DNA of 42,828 nucleotides from Pseudomonadota bacterium (lineage in GTDB: Bacteria; Pseudomonadota; Gammaproteobacteria; Steroidobacterales; Steroidobacteraceae), in contig JADJXW010000014.1 of NCBI GenBank assembly GCA_016720075.1, positions 1-42,828 of the forward strand. The letters are read 5' to 3'. Numbering within the stretch: the first letter of the stretch is position 1; each line of letters starts with the position of its first letter. Made by a program: the position numbers and the translations under genes. Under the pieces are notes generated by a model, which searched no databases, was not told the origin of the DNA, and saw nothing but the letters and a program-made list of their open reading frames with translations. Of the stretch, positions 26,251 through 35,479 are shown piece by piece.

Positions 26251-26523
26251 ATGAAACGCACGCTGGCCCTGCTGCTGGTCATTGCCGCCACGCCCCTGGT
26301 CGCCGAGACCCTGGTTGTGGATTCCCAGGTGCAGCTGCGCCCCGTTTCCCGCGAACTGCCCCGCCGCGGCGTGAACATGGCCGCCGTCGAGGCGCAGTTC
26401 GGCGCCCCCCGCGCGCGCCATGCCGCCGTGGGCCAGCCGCCCATCACGCGCTGGGATTACGAGGGGTTCAGCGTCTACTTCGAGAATTCGCACGTCATCC
26501 ACGCGGTGGCCACCGGCGGTTGA
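26251..26523 (+). CDS. Small conserved secreted protein upstream of mfd
   Basis: A 90-aa protein with a Sec signal peptide (MKRTLALLLVIAATPLVAET, likely cut after LVA). The mature part holds ELPRRGVNMAAVEAQFGAP, represented by MAAVEAQFGAP, and the C-terminal block PPITRWDYEGFSVYFENSHV. I recall similar small secreted proteins next to mfd in other gammaproteobacteria, but no function. The pattern M-x2-VEAxFG-x-P followed by a beta-strand pair resembles the SmpA/BamE fold, an inference only. No lipobox is present. The gene appears to be leaderless. Confidence 0.75.
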   Translation: MKRTLALLLVIAATPLVAETLVVDSQVQLRPVSRELPRRGVNMAAVEAQFGAPRARHAAVGQPPITRWDYEGFSVYFENSHVIHAVATGG

Positions 26524-26595
26524 TGTTCCCTCGCCTGTGCATCCGCACGGGCACCCCGCTATGCTGCGCGACCCCACGCGCCGCATTGCCCTCGG

Positions 26596-29500
26596 ATGTA
26601 TCCCAAAGACGCCCTGCCCCTGCCTGATGCCGCGCATCCGCTGCGCCAGTGGCCGCGCGGATCCGTCAGCGCGCAGGCGCTGGCCCTTGCCCATGCCGCG
26701 GCCAGGGACTCACGACCCTGGGTAGTGGTGGCGCCGGATGCGCGCACGCTCGACCAGCTCCAGCGCGCGCTGGGTTTCTTCGTCGACGGGGACGCGCCGA
26801 TCCTGCACCTGCCGGACTGGGAGGTGCTGCCCTACGAGCAGTTCTCGCCGCTGCCCGACCTGGTCTCGGATCGACTCGCCACGCTCGCACAGCTGCCCCG
26901 CCTGCAGAAGGGACTGCTGCTGGTCAGCGCGGAAACACTGCTGCAGCGCCTGCCACCCACGGACTACATCGAGGGCCGCGCATTCGACCTGGCCGAGGGC
27001 CAGTCGTTTTCGATGCGCGCGGTCAGCGAACAGCTGGTGCGCGCCGGCTACCAGATGGTGGCGCAGGTGGGCGCGCCCGGCGAGTTCGCGCTGCGCGGTT
27101 CGCTGTTCGATGTCTTTCCGATGGGATACGCGCAGCCGCTGCGCATCGACCTGTTCGACGAGAACATCGACAGCATCCGGCACTTCGATCCCGACACGCA
27201 GCGTTCGCTTGAGCGCCTGCCGAAGCTGCGGCTGCTGCCGGCGCGCGAGATCCCGCTGGACGAGGATTCATGCCGCGAATTCCGGCGCCGTTATCGCACG
27301 CGCTTCGAGGGCGACCCCACCCGCTCCACGGTCTATCGGGGCCTGCGGCAGAACATCGGACCGGTGGGCATCGAGTTCTACCTGCCGCTGTTCTTCGAAG
27401 GCACCGCGACGCTGTTCGACTACCTGCCGCGTGATCCGGTGCTGGTGCTGCCCGAGCACCTAGATTCCCGCCTCGGACAGGTCTGGCAGGAGATAGCAGC
27501 CCGCTACGAAGACCAGCGCCACGACATCGAACATCCGGTGCTCGAGCCGGCGGAGCTGTTCCTGTCGCCGGAAGAGGCCATGGTGCGCATCGGCCAGCGC
27601 GCGCGCGTGGAATGGAGCGCCGAATCACCCGCCGCCGTGCAGGGCGCACCCGAGATCAAGCTCGACACGCGCGCCGCGCAGCCGCTGGAGCCGCTGGTCC
27701 GATACCTTGATTCCTATCCCGGGCGCGTACTGCTCGCCGCCGATTCACCGGGCCGACGCGAAGTGCTGCACGACCTGCTGCGCGGCGCCGGACTTGCCCA
27801 TGACCAGGTGGGCGGGTGGCGGGATTTCCTGAAGTCGAAGGCGCGGCTGTGCCTGGCCATCGGCGCGGACGTGGGCGGCCTCAGCCTGCAGGCGCCGGAC
27901 ATCACGCTGCTGGCCGATGGCGAGCTGTTCGGGCGCCACGCGCAGCAGGAACGGCGGCGACGTCGCAGCCAGCTCGATCCGGCCGCCATCCTGCGTGACC
28001 TGCAGGATCTGTCCGCCGGTGCGCCCGTCGTGCACACCGAATATGGCGTCGGCCGCTACGTGGGACTGCAGCCGATGCAGGTGGCCGGCGAGGACGGCGA
28101 ATTCCTGGTGATCGAGTACGCCGGCGGCGACCGCATCTATGTGCCGGTGCAGCGCGCTGCACAACGTCAATCGATACACGGGCGCTTCGCCGGAGGCGGC
28201 GCCGCTGCACAAGCTCGGCTCGGACCAGTGGGCCAAGGCGCGCCGCCGCGCCGCCGAACAGGTGCGCGACGTCGCCGCCGAACTGCTCGATCTCTATGCG
28301 CGCCGCCAGGCCCGCAAGGGCAGCGCGCTCACGGGCGACGAGGCCGAGTACCGCGCCTTTGCCGCGGCCTTCCCGTTCGAGGAGACGGCCGACCAGGCCG
28401 AAGCCATCACCGCGGTGCTGCGCGACATGGCCTCGGAGCGGCCCATGGACCGCGTGGTCTGCGGCGACGTGGGCTTCGGCAAGACGGAGGTGGCCATGCG
28501 CGCCGCGTTCGTGGCCGTACAGGCCGGAAGACAGGTGGTGGTGCTGGTGCCCACCACGCTGCTGGCCGAGCAGCACGCCGGCAACTTCCGCGACCGCTTC
28601 GCGGACCTGCCGGTGCGCATCGAATCGCTGTCGCGATTCCGCTCGGCCACGGCTTCGAAGGACATCCTCGCGCAGCTGGCCGACGGCCGGATCGACATCC
28701 TGGTCGCCACGCACCGGCTGCTGCATGCCGATGCGCGCTTCCGCAACCTCGGACTCATCATCGTTGACGAGGAACACCGCTTCGGCGTGCGCGACAAGGA
28801 GCGCCTGAAGGCGCTGCGTGCCGAGGTGCACGTGCTCACCCTCACCGCCACGCCCATTCCGCGCACGCTCAACATGGCCCTTGGCGGTCTGCGCGAGCTG
28901 TCGCTGATCACCACGCCGCCCGCGGGCCGCGTGGCCATCCGCACGTCCGTGGCCGAATGGCATGCACCAACCATACGCGAGGCCATGCTGCGCGAGCTGC
29001 GCCGCGGCGGCCAGATCTACTTCGTGCACAACGAGATCCAGGGCATCGAGAAGATCGCCGAGGAGCTGCGGCGCATCGTGCCCGAGGCCACCTTGCGCGT
29101 GGGCCACGGCCAGATGCGCGAGCGCGACCTGGAGCAGCTGATGGTGGATTTCTACCACCGGCGGTTCGATGTGCTGCTGTGCACGACGATCATCGAGAGC
29201 GGCATCGACGTGCCCACCGCCAACACCATCATCATCAACCAGGCCGACCGGCTCGGCCTTGCGCAGCTGCACCAGCTGCGCGGCCGCGTGGGCCGTTCGC
29301 ACCATCGCGCCTTCGCCTACCTGCTGGTGGCCTCGCGCAAGGCGCTGACGCAGGACGCGCAGCGCCGGCTGGAGGCGATCGAATCGCTGGAAGAACTCGG
29401 CGCCGGCTTCGTGCTGGCCACTCACGACCTGGAGATCCGGGGCGCAGGCGAGTTCCTGGGCGAATCGCAGAGCGGCGAGCTCACTGAAGTCGGCCTCGCC

Positions 29501-30010
29501 CTGTACCTGGACATGCTCGAATCCGCGGTACGCAGCCTGAAGAGCGGCGGCGATGGCGCCGTGGGCGCGCCGCTTGCCGGCTCCGCCGAGGTGAACCTGC
29601 ACCTGCCGGCCCTGCTGCCCTCTGACTACGTTGCAGACGTGCAGATGCGGCTGGGCCTGTACAAGCGCATCGCCGCGGCGCCCGACGCGCAGGGCCTCGA
29701 TGACCTGCAGGCGGAAATCGGCGATCGCTTCGGCGCGCTGCCGCCCGCGGCCACGCAGCTGTTCCACAACGCGCGCCTGACGCAGCAGTGCCGCGCCCTG
29801 GGACTGCGGCGGCTCGATGTCTCCACGCAGTCCAGCTACCTGGTGTTCGAGGAGAAGAACGCCATCGATCCCGGCGCGGTGATCAAGCTGCTGCAGAAGG
29901 AGCCGCGTGTGTACCGCCTCGAGGGCCCCCTGAAGCTGCGCATTGCGCGGGGCGCGGAGCCCGCCGCGCGCTTCGAGTTCGCCCAGCGCCTGCTGGCGGG
30001 GCTGCGCTAG
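26596..30010 (+). CDS. mfd: Transcription-repair coupling factor Mfd (one frameshift)
   Basis: Mfd removes RNA polymerase stalled at DNA lesions and recruits UvrA. The protein (about 1138 aa) has the UvrB-homologous N-terminal module (LPDWEVLPYEQFSPLPDLVS, YQMVAQVGAPGEFALRG), the RNA-polymerase-interacting domain (VVHTEYGVGRYVGL), and the RecG-like motor with Walker A CGDVGFGKTEVAMRAAF, DEEHRFGV, LTATPIPRTLNMAL and GRVGRSHHRAFAYLL. The UvrA-interaction-regulating C-terminal domain ends in RLLAGLR. The frame breaks at about 28152, where VPVQ must join ALHNVNRYTGASPE, at the RNA-polymerase-binding domain edge. The ATG at 26596 is the only fitting start; a TATGCT at 26561 may be its -10. Confidence 0.94.
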
Positions 30011-30054
30011 GCCCGGGACGCGCGCCGGCGGGCTGCGCGGGGCGGCGTTCTGCC

Positions 30055-30060
30055 TATAAT
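30055..30060 (+). promoter_or_regulatory. Consensus -10 (TATAAT) of a probably leaderless gene
   Basis: A perfect TATAAT lies 8 bp before the ATG at 30069, so the predicted transcription start falls on or within two bases of the start codon. No ribosome binding site is present. The -35 region is GC-rich and not recognisable. Confidence 0.5.
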
Positions 30061-30068
30061 CGACCCCC

Positions 30069-30602
30069 ATGAACCACCTGCACCTACTGCGCGCGCCCCT
30101 GCTGGGCCTCGCGCTGCTCGCCACCTGCCTGCCGGCGCTGCCGCAGCAGGCCACGCGCTACACACTCGAGATCATCGTCTTCCGCGTCGATGGCGATGCC
30201 AGCGGCGAAGACCCCTCGGCGGCGCCGTCGCTGCGCAGCTCGTCATCAACCGAACTTGCCACCACGCCCGTGTCCGGACGCAAGCTCGCCAGCGCCGCCT
30301 CGCGGCTGCGCGCGGGCAGCGGATATCGCATCCTGGCGCACACGGCCTGGTCGCAGCCGGCCGCCGGCTGGAACTCGCGCCGGGGCGTGTCGCTGTCGCA
30401 ACTCGGCGTGAACGTGCCCGGACTCTCGGGCAACGTGGTGCTGGAACGCGGACAGTTCCTGCACCTGGGCTTCGACCTGAAGCTGGATGAAGCGGGCAAG
30501 GTGGCGCAGCTGGCGGAAATCCGCCGCGTGAAGCCCGACGAAGCGCAGTACTACGACAATCCGCAGCTCGGGGTCATCGCGCTGGTCACCAGCGGCACCT
30601 GA
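30069..30602 (+). CDS. CsiV-like periplasmic protein
   Basis: A 177-aa protein with a signal peptide (LLGLALLATCLPALPQQ, cleavage about residue 26) and the CsiV-family opening RYTLEIIVFRVDG. It also has YRILAHTAWSQPAAGW, of which LAHTAWSQP is the conserved core, and a C-terminal YYDNPQLGVIALVT segment. CsiV of Vibrio (PF10972) is a periplasmic peptidoglycan-associated protein needed for stress survival and is usually encoded beside mfd, as here. It ends 17 bp before the convergent PAS/GGDEF gene with no terminator visible between them. The family assignment is from motif and position and fairly secure; function in this organism is inferred. Confidence 0.78.
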   Translation: MNHLHLLRAPLLGLALLATCLPALPQQATRYTLEIIVFRVDGDASGEDPSAAPSLRSSSSTELATTPVSGRKLASAASRLRAGSGYRILAHTAWSQPAAGWNSRRGVSLSQLGVNVPGLSGNVVLERGQFLHLGFDLKLDEAGKVAQLAEIRRVKPDEAQYYDNPQLGVIALVTSGT

Positions 30603-30619
30603 CCCACGATCGACAGGCC

Positions 30620-31552
30620 TCAGTCCGGAGCCTGGTTCAATCCACCGCGCAGATCGCGCTTGGCCTCGCGCAGCGCGTGGCTCGCCCGCTCGATCAGACG
30701 CGCCGGCAACTCCTCGTCGCGCTGCGGGAACACGGTGGCAAGCCCCGCGGTGACGGTCACGTATTTCTGGGTGGGCGAGCGCGGATGATGCACGCGCATC
30801 TCGGCGACCTTGCGCACCGTGGCCTGCGCATGGTCCACGACACCGCCCACCGAGACGCCGTCGCGGTGCGCCGCCAGCACGGCGATGATGCCGCCATCCC
30901 AGCGCGCCACCACATCGCTGCCGCGGCGGAACGCTCCGGCAATGGTGCGCGCGATGCGCTTCAGGCAGGTGTCGCCGGCCGCCTTGCCGAAGGTGTCGTT
31001 GTAGAGCCCCATCGCATCGATGTCGAACAGCGTCAGCGTGAGCGGGCGCTCCTCGCGCCTGGCGATCAGCCACTCGCGCTCGAGCAGTTCGTCGAACCAG
31101 GCACGGGATGAAAGCCCGGTGACCCGATCCTCGCGCAGCCAGCCCGGCAGCCCCTCGTTGCCGCGCTCGGCCGACTTCAGGCGGCTGCTGGCATCGCGGA
31201 AGAACCCCACGTAGTGCGTGACCTGCCCTTCGCCATCACGCATGGGCTGCAGGTACATCTCGCTCCACAGCAGCTCGCCGTTCTTTCTGTAGTTGCGCAG
31301 CAGCACGCGGCATTCCTCGCCGCGCGCCAGCGCCTCGCTGATGCGCCGCCGCCCCTCCTGCTCGCGATCCGTGCCCTGCAGCAGCCTCAGGTTGGTGCCC
31401 ATCAGTTCCGCGGCGGCATAGCCGGTGAGCTTCTCGAAGGCGGCGTTCGCATACACCAGCGGAAAATCCCCGGCACGCGCATCGCAGATCACGATGCCTT
31501 CCGGGGCACCGTCGAGAATCCGTTGCACGAACGCGGAATCGAACTGCTGCAT
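30620..31552 (-). CDS. LOV-like PAS protein lacking the photoactive Cys, fused to a degenerate GGDEF domain
   Basis: A 310-aa predicted cytoplasmic sensor with no membrane segment. Residues 10-125 are a PAS domain of LOV type: NAAFEKLTGY, then GTNLRLLQG (52-60) where LOV proteins have GxNCRFLQG, and NYRKNGELLW and THYVGFFRD further on. The adduct-forming cysteine is leucine at position 55. Residues 140-300 are a GGDEF-type fold that keeps DRVTGLSSRAWF, FDIDAMGLYND and AGDTCLKRIA, but its signature is DGGII (219-223), so cyclase activity is not expected. It may be a flavin/redox or ligand sensor acting through binding. It is next to nagZ with a 3-bp gap and the same direction, possibly co-transcribed. 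Domain calls are firm; biological role unknown. Confidence 0.88.
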   Translation of the reverse strand: MQQFDSAFVQRILDGAPEGIVICDARAGDFPLVYANAAFEKLTGYAAAELMGTNLRLLQGTDREQEGRRRISEALARGEECRVLLRNYRKNGELLWSEMYLQPMRDGEGQVTHYVGFFRDASSRLKSAERGNEGLPGWLREDRVTGLSSRAWFDELLEREWLIARREERPLTLTLFDIDAMGLYNDTFGKAAGDTCLKRIARTIAGAFRRGSDVVARWDGGIIAVLAAHRDGVSVGGVVDHAQATVRKVAEMRVHHPRSPTQKYVTVTAGLATVFPQRDEELPARLIERASHALREAKRDLRGGLNQAPD

Positions 31553-31555
31553 GGA

Positions 31556-32602
31556 TCAGCCCTGGCTCAGGACCAGTTCGGGCGGACGTTCGCAGCGCGC
31601 GAGCCACTCGCGGCATTCGCGGTACTCGGGGTTCGCGGCCAGGCTCTGCCGATCCACGGCATCCCGCCCCCGCATGCGCAGGATGCGCAACTGGCTCGCC
31701 GGCCCGGGGCGCGAGGTCAGGCCATCGAGCAGCTCCACGACACTGGCGCGGCGGTTGCAGACAGGCAGCACATCGCAACCCGCCTCCAGCGCCGCCTCGG
31801 CGCGAGCCACCACGCCGCCCATGATGCTGGCGCCCTCCATGGTCAGGTCATCGGCAAAGACAACGCCGCGGAAATCCAGCTCCCCGCGCAGGATGTCGCC
31901 CACCCAGCGCCGGGAGAAACTCGCGGGCACGGAATCCACCGCCGGAAACAGCACGTGACCCATCATCACCGCGGCCAGGTCGTTCGGGATGAGGCGGCGA
32001 TACGGCAGCATGTCGGCGGCAAGGTCGGCCAGGTCGCGTCGATCCACCGGCAGCGCCAGGTGCGAATCGGCCACGACCGCGCCATGGCCGGGGAAATGCT
32101 TGGCCGTGGCGGCCATGCCGGCCTGTCGCATGCCCTGCATCACCGCGATCGACAGCCTTGCCACCGTCTCGGCATTGGCGTGATAGGCGCGATCCCCGAT
32201 GATCTCGGAAACGCCGAAGTCCAGGTCGACGCAGGGCGCGAACGAAAAATCGATGCCGAAGGCGCGCAGCTCCGCCGCCATCAGCCAGCCCATGGCGCGC
32301 GCCAGCGCCAGGCCCTGCTTGTGGTCGAGGTCGTATTCGAGGCCGACGCGCCGCGCCGGCGGAATCACCGAGAACCCGGGACGGAAGCGCTGCACCCGCC
32401 CGCCCTCGTGGTCCACCGCCACCAGCAGCGGCGGCGAGCGCAGGCCGCGGATCTCGGCCACAAGCCCAGCCAGCTGTTCGGGATTCTCGTAGTTGCGCGT
32501 GAACAGGATGACGCTGCCCACCAGCGGGTGGCGCAGCAGTTCGCGGTCTTCCGTCGTCAGCGTCTTGCCGGCAACGTCAACCATCAGCGGACCCAGTGTC
32601 AT
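31556..32602 (-). CDS. nagZ: Beta-N-acetylhexosaminidase NagZ
   Basis: This cytoplasmic glycoside hydrolase (GH3) removes N-acetylglucosamine from anhydromuropeptides in peptidoglycan recycling. The 348-aa product has LLVAVDHEGGRVQRFR, the catalytic His-Asp loop AKHFPGHGAVVADSHLALP and the nucleophile aspartate in GVVFADDLTMEGA, all typical of NagZ. The start ATG at 32602 overlaps the rlmD stop (ATGA). The end is at the usual position. In many species NagZ products signal beta-lactamase induction; no ampC is seen here. Confidence 0.96.
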   Translation of the reverse strand: MTLGPLMVDVAGKTLTTEDRELLRHPLVGSVILFTRNYENPEQLAGLVAEIRGLRSPPLLVAVDHEGGRVQRFRPGFSVIPPARRVGLEYDLDHKQGLALARAMGWLMAAELRAFGIDFSFAPCVDLDFGVSEIIGDRAYHANAETVARLSIAVMQGMRQAGMAATAKHFPGHGAVVADSHLALPVDRRDLADLAADMLPYRRLIPNDLAAVMMGHVLFPAVDSVPASFSRRWVGDILRGELDFRGVVFADDLTMEGASIMGGVVARAEAALEAGCDVLPVCNRRASVVELLDGLTSRPGPASQLRILRMRGRDAVDRQSLAANPEYRECREWLARCERPPELVLSQG

Positions 32603-33945
32603 TCCCTCGAAACCCCCGGACCGTCCAGCACGGCGACGGACTCTACATGGCTGGTGTGCGGAAACATATCGACGATACCGGCAGCGCGCAGCGAAAACCC
32701 GTGATCGGTTACCAGTATTCCCAGGTCGCGGGCGAGGCTGCCCGGATGGCAGGACACATAAACCACCCGCCGGGGCGCCAACCGGGCCACGGCCGGCAGC
32801 ACATCGGCGGCCCCGGTGCGCGGCGGATCAAGCAGGACATGCGTGAATTTCCCGGCTCCGGCCCCCGCCAGGCAGCGCTCCATCGCGCCGTCGCCGGCAA
32901 GGTTGGCGACGCCGAAACGCGCATTGGCCAGTCCATTGGCCGCGGCATTGGCGCGGGCCCGCTCGATCAGGCCCGCATCCCCCTCCAGGCCCACCACGCT
33001 GCCGGCCACCCGGGCCATGGGCAGCGTGAAATTGCCGAGGCCGCAGAACAGGTCGAGCACCGAGGAGGAGGCCTCGAGCTTCAGCTCACCCAGGACCTGC
33101 GCGATCAGCCGGCGATTCACGTCCCCGTTCACCTGGATGAAATCCGTGGGTTCGAAGGCCAGCCGCACGCCATGTTCCGGCAGCTCGTACCACAGCCCCG
33201 GGGTGCCCTCTTCCAGTGGTTCTAGCTGGTCGGGCCTGCCCGCCTGCAACAGCCAGTGCACGCCGTGCCGGTGCGCGAACTCGAGCATCAGCTGCCGGTC
33301 GGCGGCCGACAACGGCGAAAGCGTGCGCATCACCAGCACGGTCGTGTTGTCTCCCACGGCCACCTCGATCTGCGGCACGCGCGTGGGAATCGACAGCGCG
33401 GTGAGCAGCGTCGAGAGCTCGCCGATCAGGTTGCCGATGGGCGACACCAGCACCCTGCAGTGCTTCACATCGGCCACGAAGCTGGACATCTTCTCGCGGA
33501 ATCCCACCAGCGAGCGCCCCTTGGCGTGCACGAAACGGGCGCCCAGGCGCGCACGGCGCCGGTAAGCCCACGGGTCGCCATGCAGCGGCGCGAGCCAGCG
33601 ATCGGGTTCAACCTTGCCGATGCGCCGCAGCGACTCGCGCAGCATGTTGTCCTTCACGGCGCGCTGCGCCTCGGGCGCCAGGTGCTGCAGCGAGCAGCCG
33701 CCGCAGATGCCGAAATGCTCGCAGCCGGGCGTCACGCGCTGCGGCGAAGGTTCGACCACCTGCAGAAGTTCGGCCTCGTCGTGGCTGCGTTCGCGGCGGC
33801 GAATGCGGTACTCCACCAACTCGCCCGGCAGTGCGCCGGCCACGAACACGGCCTTGCCGGACTTCACCACGCCCCAGCCTTCGTGGTTCAGGTCCTCGAC
33901 GCGTCCGGTGCCGCTCTCGGTCAATGGGGCGCGCTTTCGGGCCAT
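32599..33945 (-). CDS. rlmD: 23S rRNA (uracil-1939-C5)-methyltransferase RlmD
   Basis: RlmD methylates U1939 of 23S rRNA using S-adenosylmethionine. The 448-aa product begins MARKRAPLTESGTGRVEDLN with a TRAM-type RNA-binding domain. It then has the 4Fe-4S ligands C-x5-C-x2-C (CEHFGICGGC) and a fourth Cys (VKHCRVLVS), the SAM motif VLDLFCGLGNFTLPMA, LLDPPRTGA and the catalytic YVSCHPGSLARDL (SCNP in most relatives). The ATG at 33945 was chosen because the frame upstream is the exonuclease gene in another frame; the two overlap by 25 bp. Its stop overlaps nagZ. Confidence 0.95.
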   Translation of the reverse strand: MARKRAPLTESGTGRVEDLNHEGWGVVKSGKAVFVAGALPGELVEYRIRRRERSHDEAELLQVVEPSPQRVTPGCEHFGICGGCSLQHLAPEAQRAVKDNMLRESLRRIGKVEPDRWLAPLHGDPWAYRRRARLGARFVHAKGRSLVGFREKMSSFVADVKHCRVLVSPIGNLIGELSTLLTALSIPTRVPQIEVAVGDNTTVLVMRTLSPLSAADRQLMLEFAHRHGVHWLLQAGRPDQLEPLEEGTPGLWYELPEHGVRLAFEPTDFIQVNGDVNRRLIAQVLGELKLEASSSVLDLFCGLGNFTLPMARVAGSVVGLEGDAGLIERARANAAANGLANARFGVANLAGDGAMERCLAGAGAGKFTHVLLDPPRTGAADVLPAVARLAPRRVVYVSCHPGSLARDLGILVTDHGFSLRAAGIVDMFPHTSHVESVAVLDGPGVSRE

Positions 33946-34703
33946 GCCTTCAGGAACTCCGCGTGATGCGTCTCGCCGGACGCGGACAGCATCTGGCGCA
34001 CGCGCTGGCATTCGGCCTGCCATTCGCCGGCGTCGAGCCGGCCGCGCATCCGCTCGAACGACAGGAAGATGAGGTACGTGTTGAGGACGTCGGTTTCGCA
34101 GTAGCGGCGGATGCCGGCGAGGTTGCCCGCCTTCCAGGCATCGAACACCTGGCTGCCATCGAAACCCAGCTTGCCGGGCAGGCCCAGCAGGCAGGCCACG
34201 TCGGCCAGGCTCGAGCGCCCCCGCACCTGGAAGCCCGAGATCACGTCCATCAGATCGAGGTGCCGCCAGTGAAAGCGCGACAGGTAGTTGTTGTAGCGGA
34301 ACGAGGAATCCTCTTCCCCGCTCTCCCAGTATCGGGCCGCCCGCACGCCATGCAGCATGCAGCGGTAATGCATCACCGGCAGGTCGAATCCGCCGCCGTT
34401 CCAGCTGACCAGGTCTGGCGTGAAGCGCTCGATGCCGTCGAAGAACCGCTCCAGCAGTTCGCGCTCGCTGCTGCCCTCCTCGCCCAGGCTCCACAGCCGG
34501 AACGTGTCGCCACGCCGCAGCGCGCAGGAGATGGCCACGATGCGGTGCTGGGGCAGCGGCAGGAAATCGCTGCCGGTATGCTCGCGCCGCAGCGAGAACA
34601 TCGCGGCGGCAACTTCCGCATCGGGCAGCGACGGCAGGTCGAGCAGGCGCCGACCATAGTCCACATCCGGGATGGTCTCGATGTCGAAGATCAGGTGGTT
34701 CAT
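33921..34703 (-). CDS. PolB-type 3'-5' exonuclease (DNA_pol_B_exo2 family)
   Basis: A 260-aa protein matching the family of stand-alone 3'-5' exonucleases related to the proofreading domain of polymerase B. The three exonuclease motifs are present: FDIETIPD (Asp and Glu metal ligands), VSWNGGGFDLPVMHYRC and RRYCETDVLNTYLIFL (Asp ligand). There is no polymerase part. It lies between pdxJ (13 bp away) and rlmD (25-bp overlap) on the same strand. Its in vivo substrate is not known. The ATG at 34703 places motif I at residues 6-9 as usual. Confidence 0.9.
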   Translation of the reverse strand: MNHLIFDIETIPDVDYGRRLLDLPSLPDAEVAAAMFSLRREHTGSDFLPLPQHRIVAISCALRRGDTFRLWSLGEEGSSERELLERFFDGIERFTPDLVSWNGGGFDLPVMHYRCMLHGVRAARYWESGEEDSSFRYNNYLSRFHWRHLDLMDVISGFQVRGRSSLADVACLLGLPGKLGFDGSQVFDAWKAGNLAGIRRYCETDVLNTYLIFLSFERMRGRLDAGEWQAECQRVRQMLSASGETHHAEFLKAWPESAPH

Positions 34704-34716
34704 TGCCGACCGTGGT

Positions 34717-35451
34717 TCATTGCCGCGCGGCGAGCATCAGCGCTTTCATTTCGCGCACCGCGGCGGCCAGGCCCGAGAACAGCGCCCGGCCAACGATGGC
34801 ATGGCCGATGTTCAGCTCGACGATCTCGCGGATGGCGGCCACGGGCTGCACGTTGTGGTAGTCGAGACCGTGCCCGGCATGCACAGTCAGGCCGATCGAC
34901 GCCGCATGGCGCGCGGCCTGCTGCAGGCGCTGCAGCTCACGCGCGCGATTGCCACCGGTGACCTCGGCATAGGATCCGGTATGCAGCTCGATCACGGGCG
35001 CACCGGCGGCGCGCGCGGCGTCCACCTGCTTCTCGTCCGGATCGATGAACAGCGAGACCCGGATGCCGCCTGCCGCGAGCTGGGCCACGGTTTCTCGCAG
35101 CCGCGCCGGATCACGCGCCACATCAAGGCCTCCTTCGGTGGTGACCTCGGCGCGGTTCTCCGGCACCAGGCAGCAGTCGGCGGGCCGCAGCCGCGTGGCG
35201 ATCTCCACCATCTCGCGCGTGACCGCCATCTCCAGGTTCAGGTGCGTCTGCATCAGCGCCTGCAGCGCGAACGGATCTGCATCGATGATGTGCCGGCGAT
35301 CCTCGCGCAGATGCATGGTGATGCTGTCGGCGCCGGCCTGCTCGCACACCAGCGCGGCGTGCACCGGATCCGGATGTCGCGCGCGCCGCGCCTGCCGGAC
35401 CGTGGCCACGTGATCGACATTGACGCCCAGCGCGATTTCCGCCCGTTGCAT
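34717..35451 (-). CDS. pdxJ: Pyridoxine 5'-phosphate synthase PdxJ
   Basis: PdxJ condenses 1-deoxyxylulose 5-phosphate with 3-amino-2-oxopropyl phosphate to form pyridoxine 5'-phosphate. The 244-aa TIM-barrel protein shows LGVNVDHVATVRQARRA, SITMHLREDRRHI, CLVPENRAEVTTEGGLDV, VIELHTGSYAE, GLTVHAGHGLDYHNV and NIGHAIVGRALFSGL, all family hallmarks. It is the last gene of the lepA-to-pdxJ conserved block; the usual next gene acpS is replaced here by the PolB-type exonuclease. The start ATG at 35451 is fixed by MQRAEIALGVN. Confidence 0.96.
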   Translation of the reverse strand: MQRAEIALGVNVDHVATVRQARRARHPDPVHAALVCEQAGADSITMHLREDRRHIIDADPFALQALMQTHLNLEMAVTREMVEIATRLRPADCCLVPENRAEVTTEGGLDVARDPARLRETVAQLAAGGIRVSLFIDPDEKQVDAARAAGAPVIELHTGSYAEVTGGNRARELQRLQQAARHAASIGLTVHAGHGLDYHNVQPVAAIREIVELNIGHAIVGRALFSGLAAAVREMKALMLAARQ

Positions 35452-35479
35452 GTGTTCTCCCTTCAGCGCCCGCGGACCA

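Noticed and set aside
28140..28170. Programmed ribosomal frameshift in mfd
   Set aside because: There is no slippery heptamer or downstream structure of a known type, and similar breaks occur in many unrelated genes of the window.
27902..30154. Minus-strand open frame of 750 codons opposite mfd
   Set aside because: mfd has all helicase motifs on the plus strand; the antisense frame is a composition effect.
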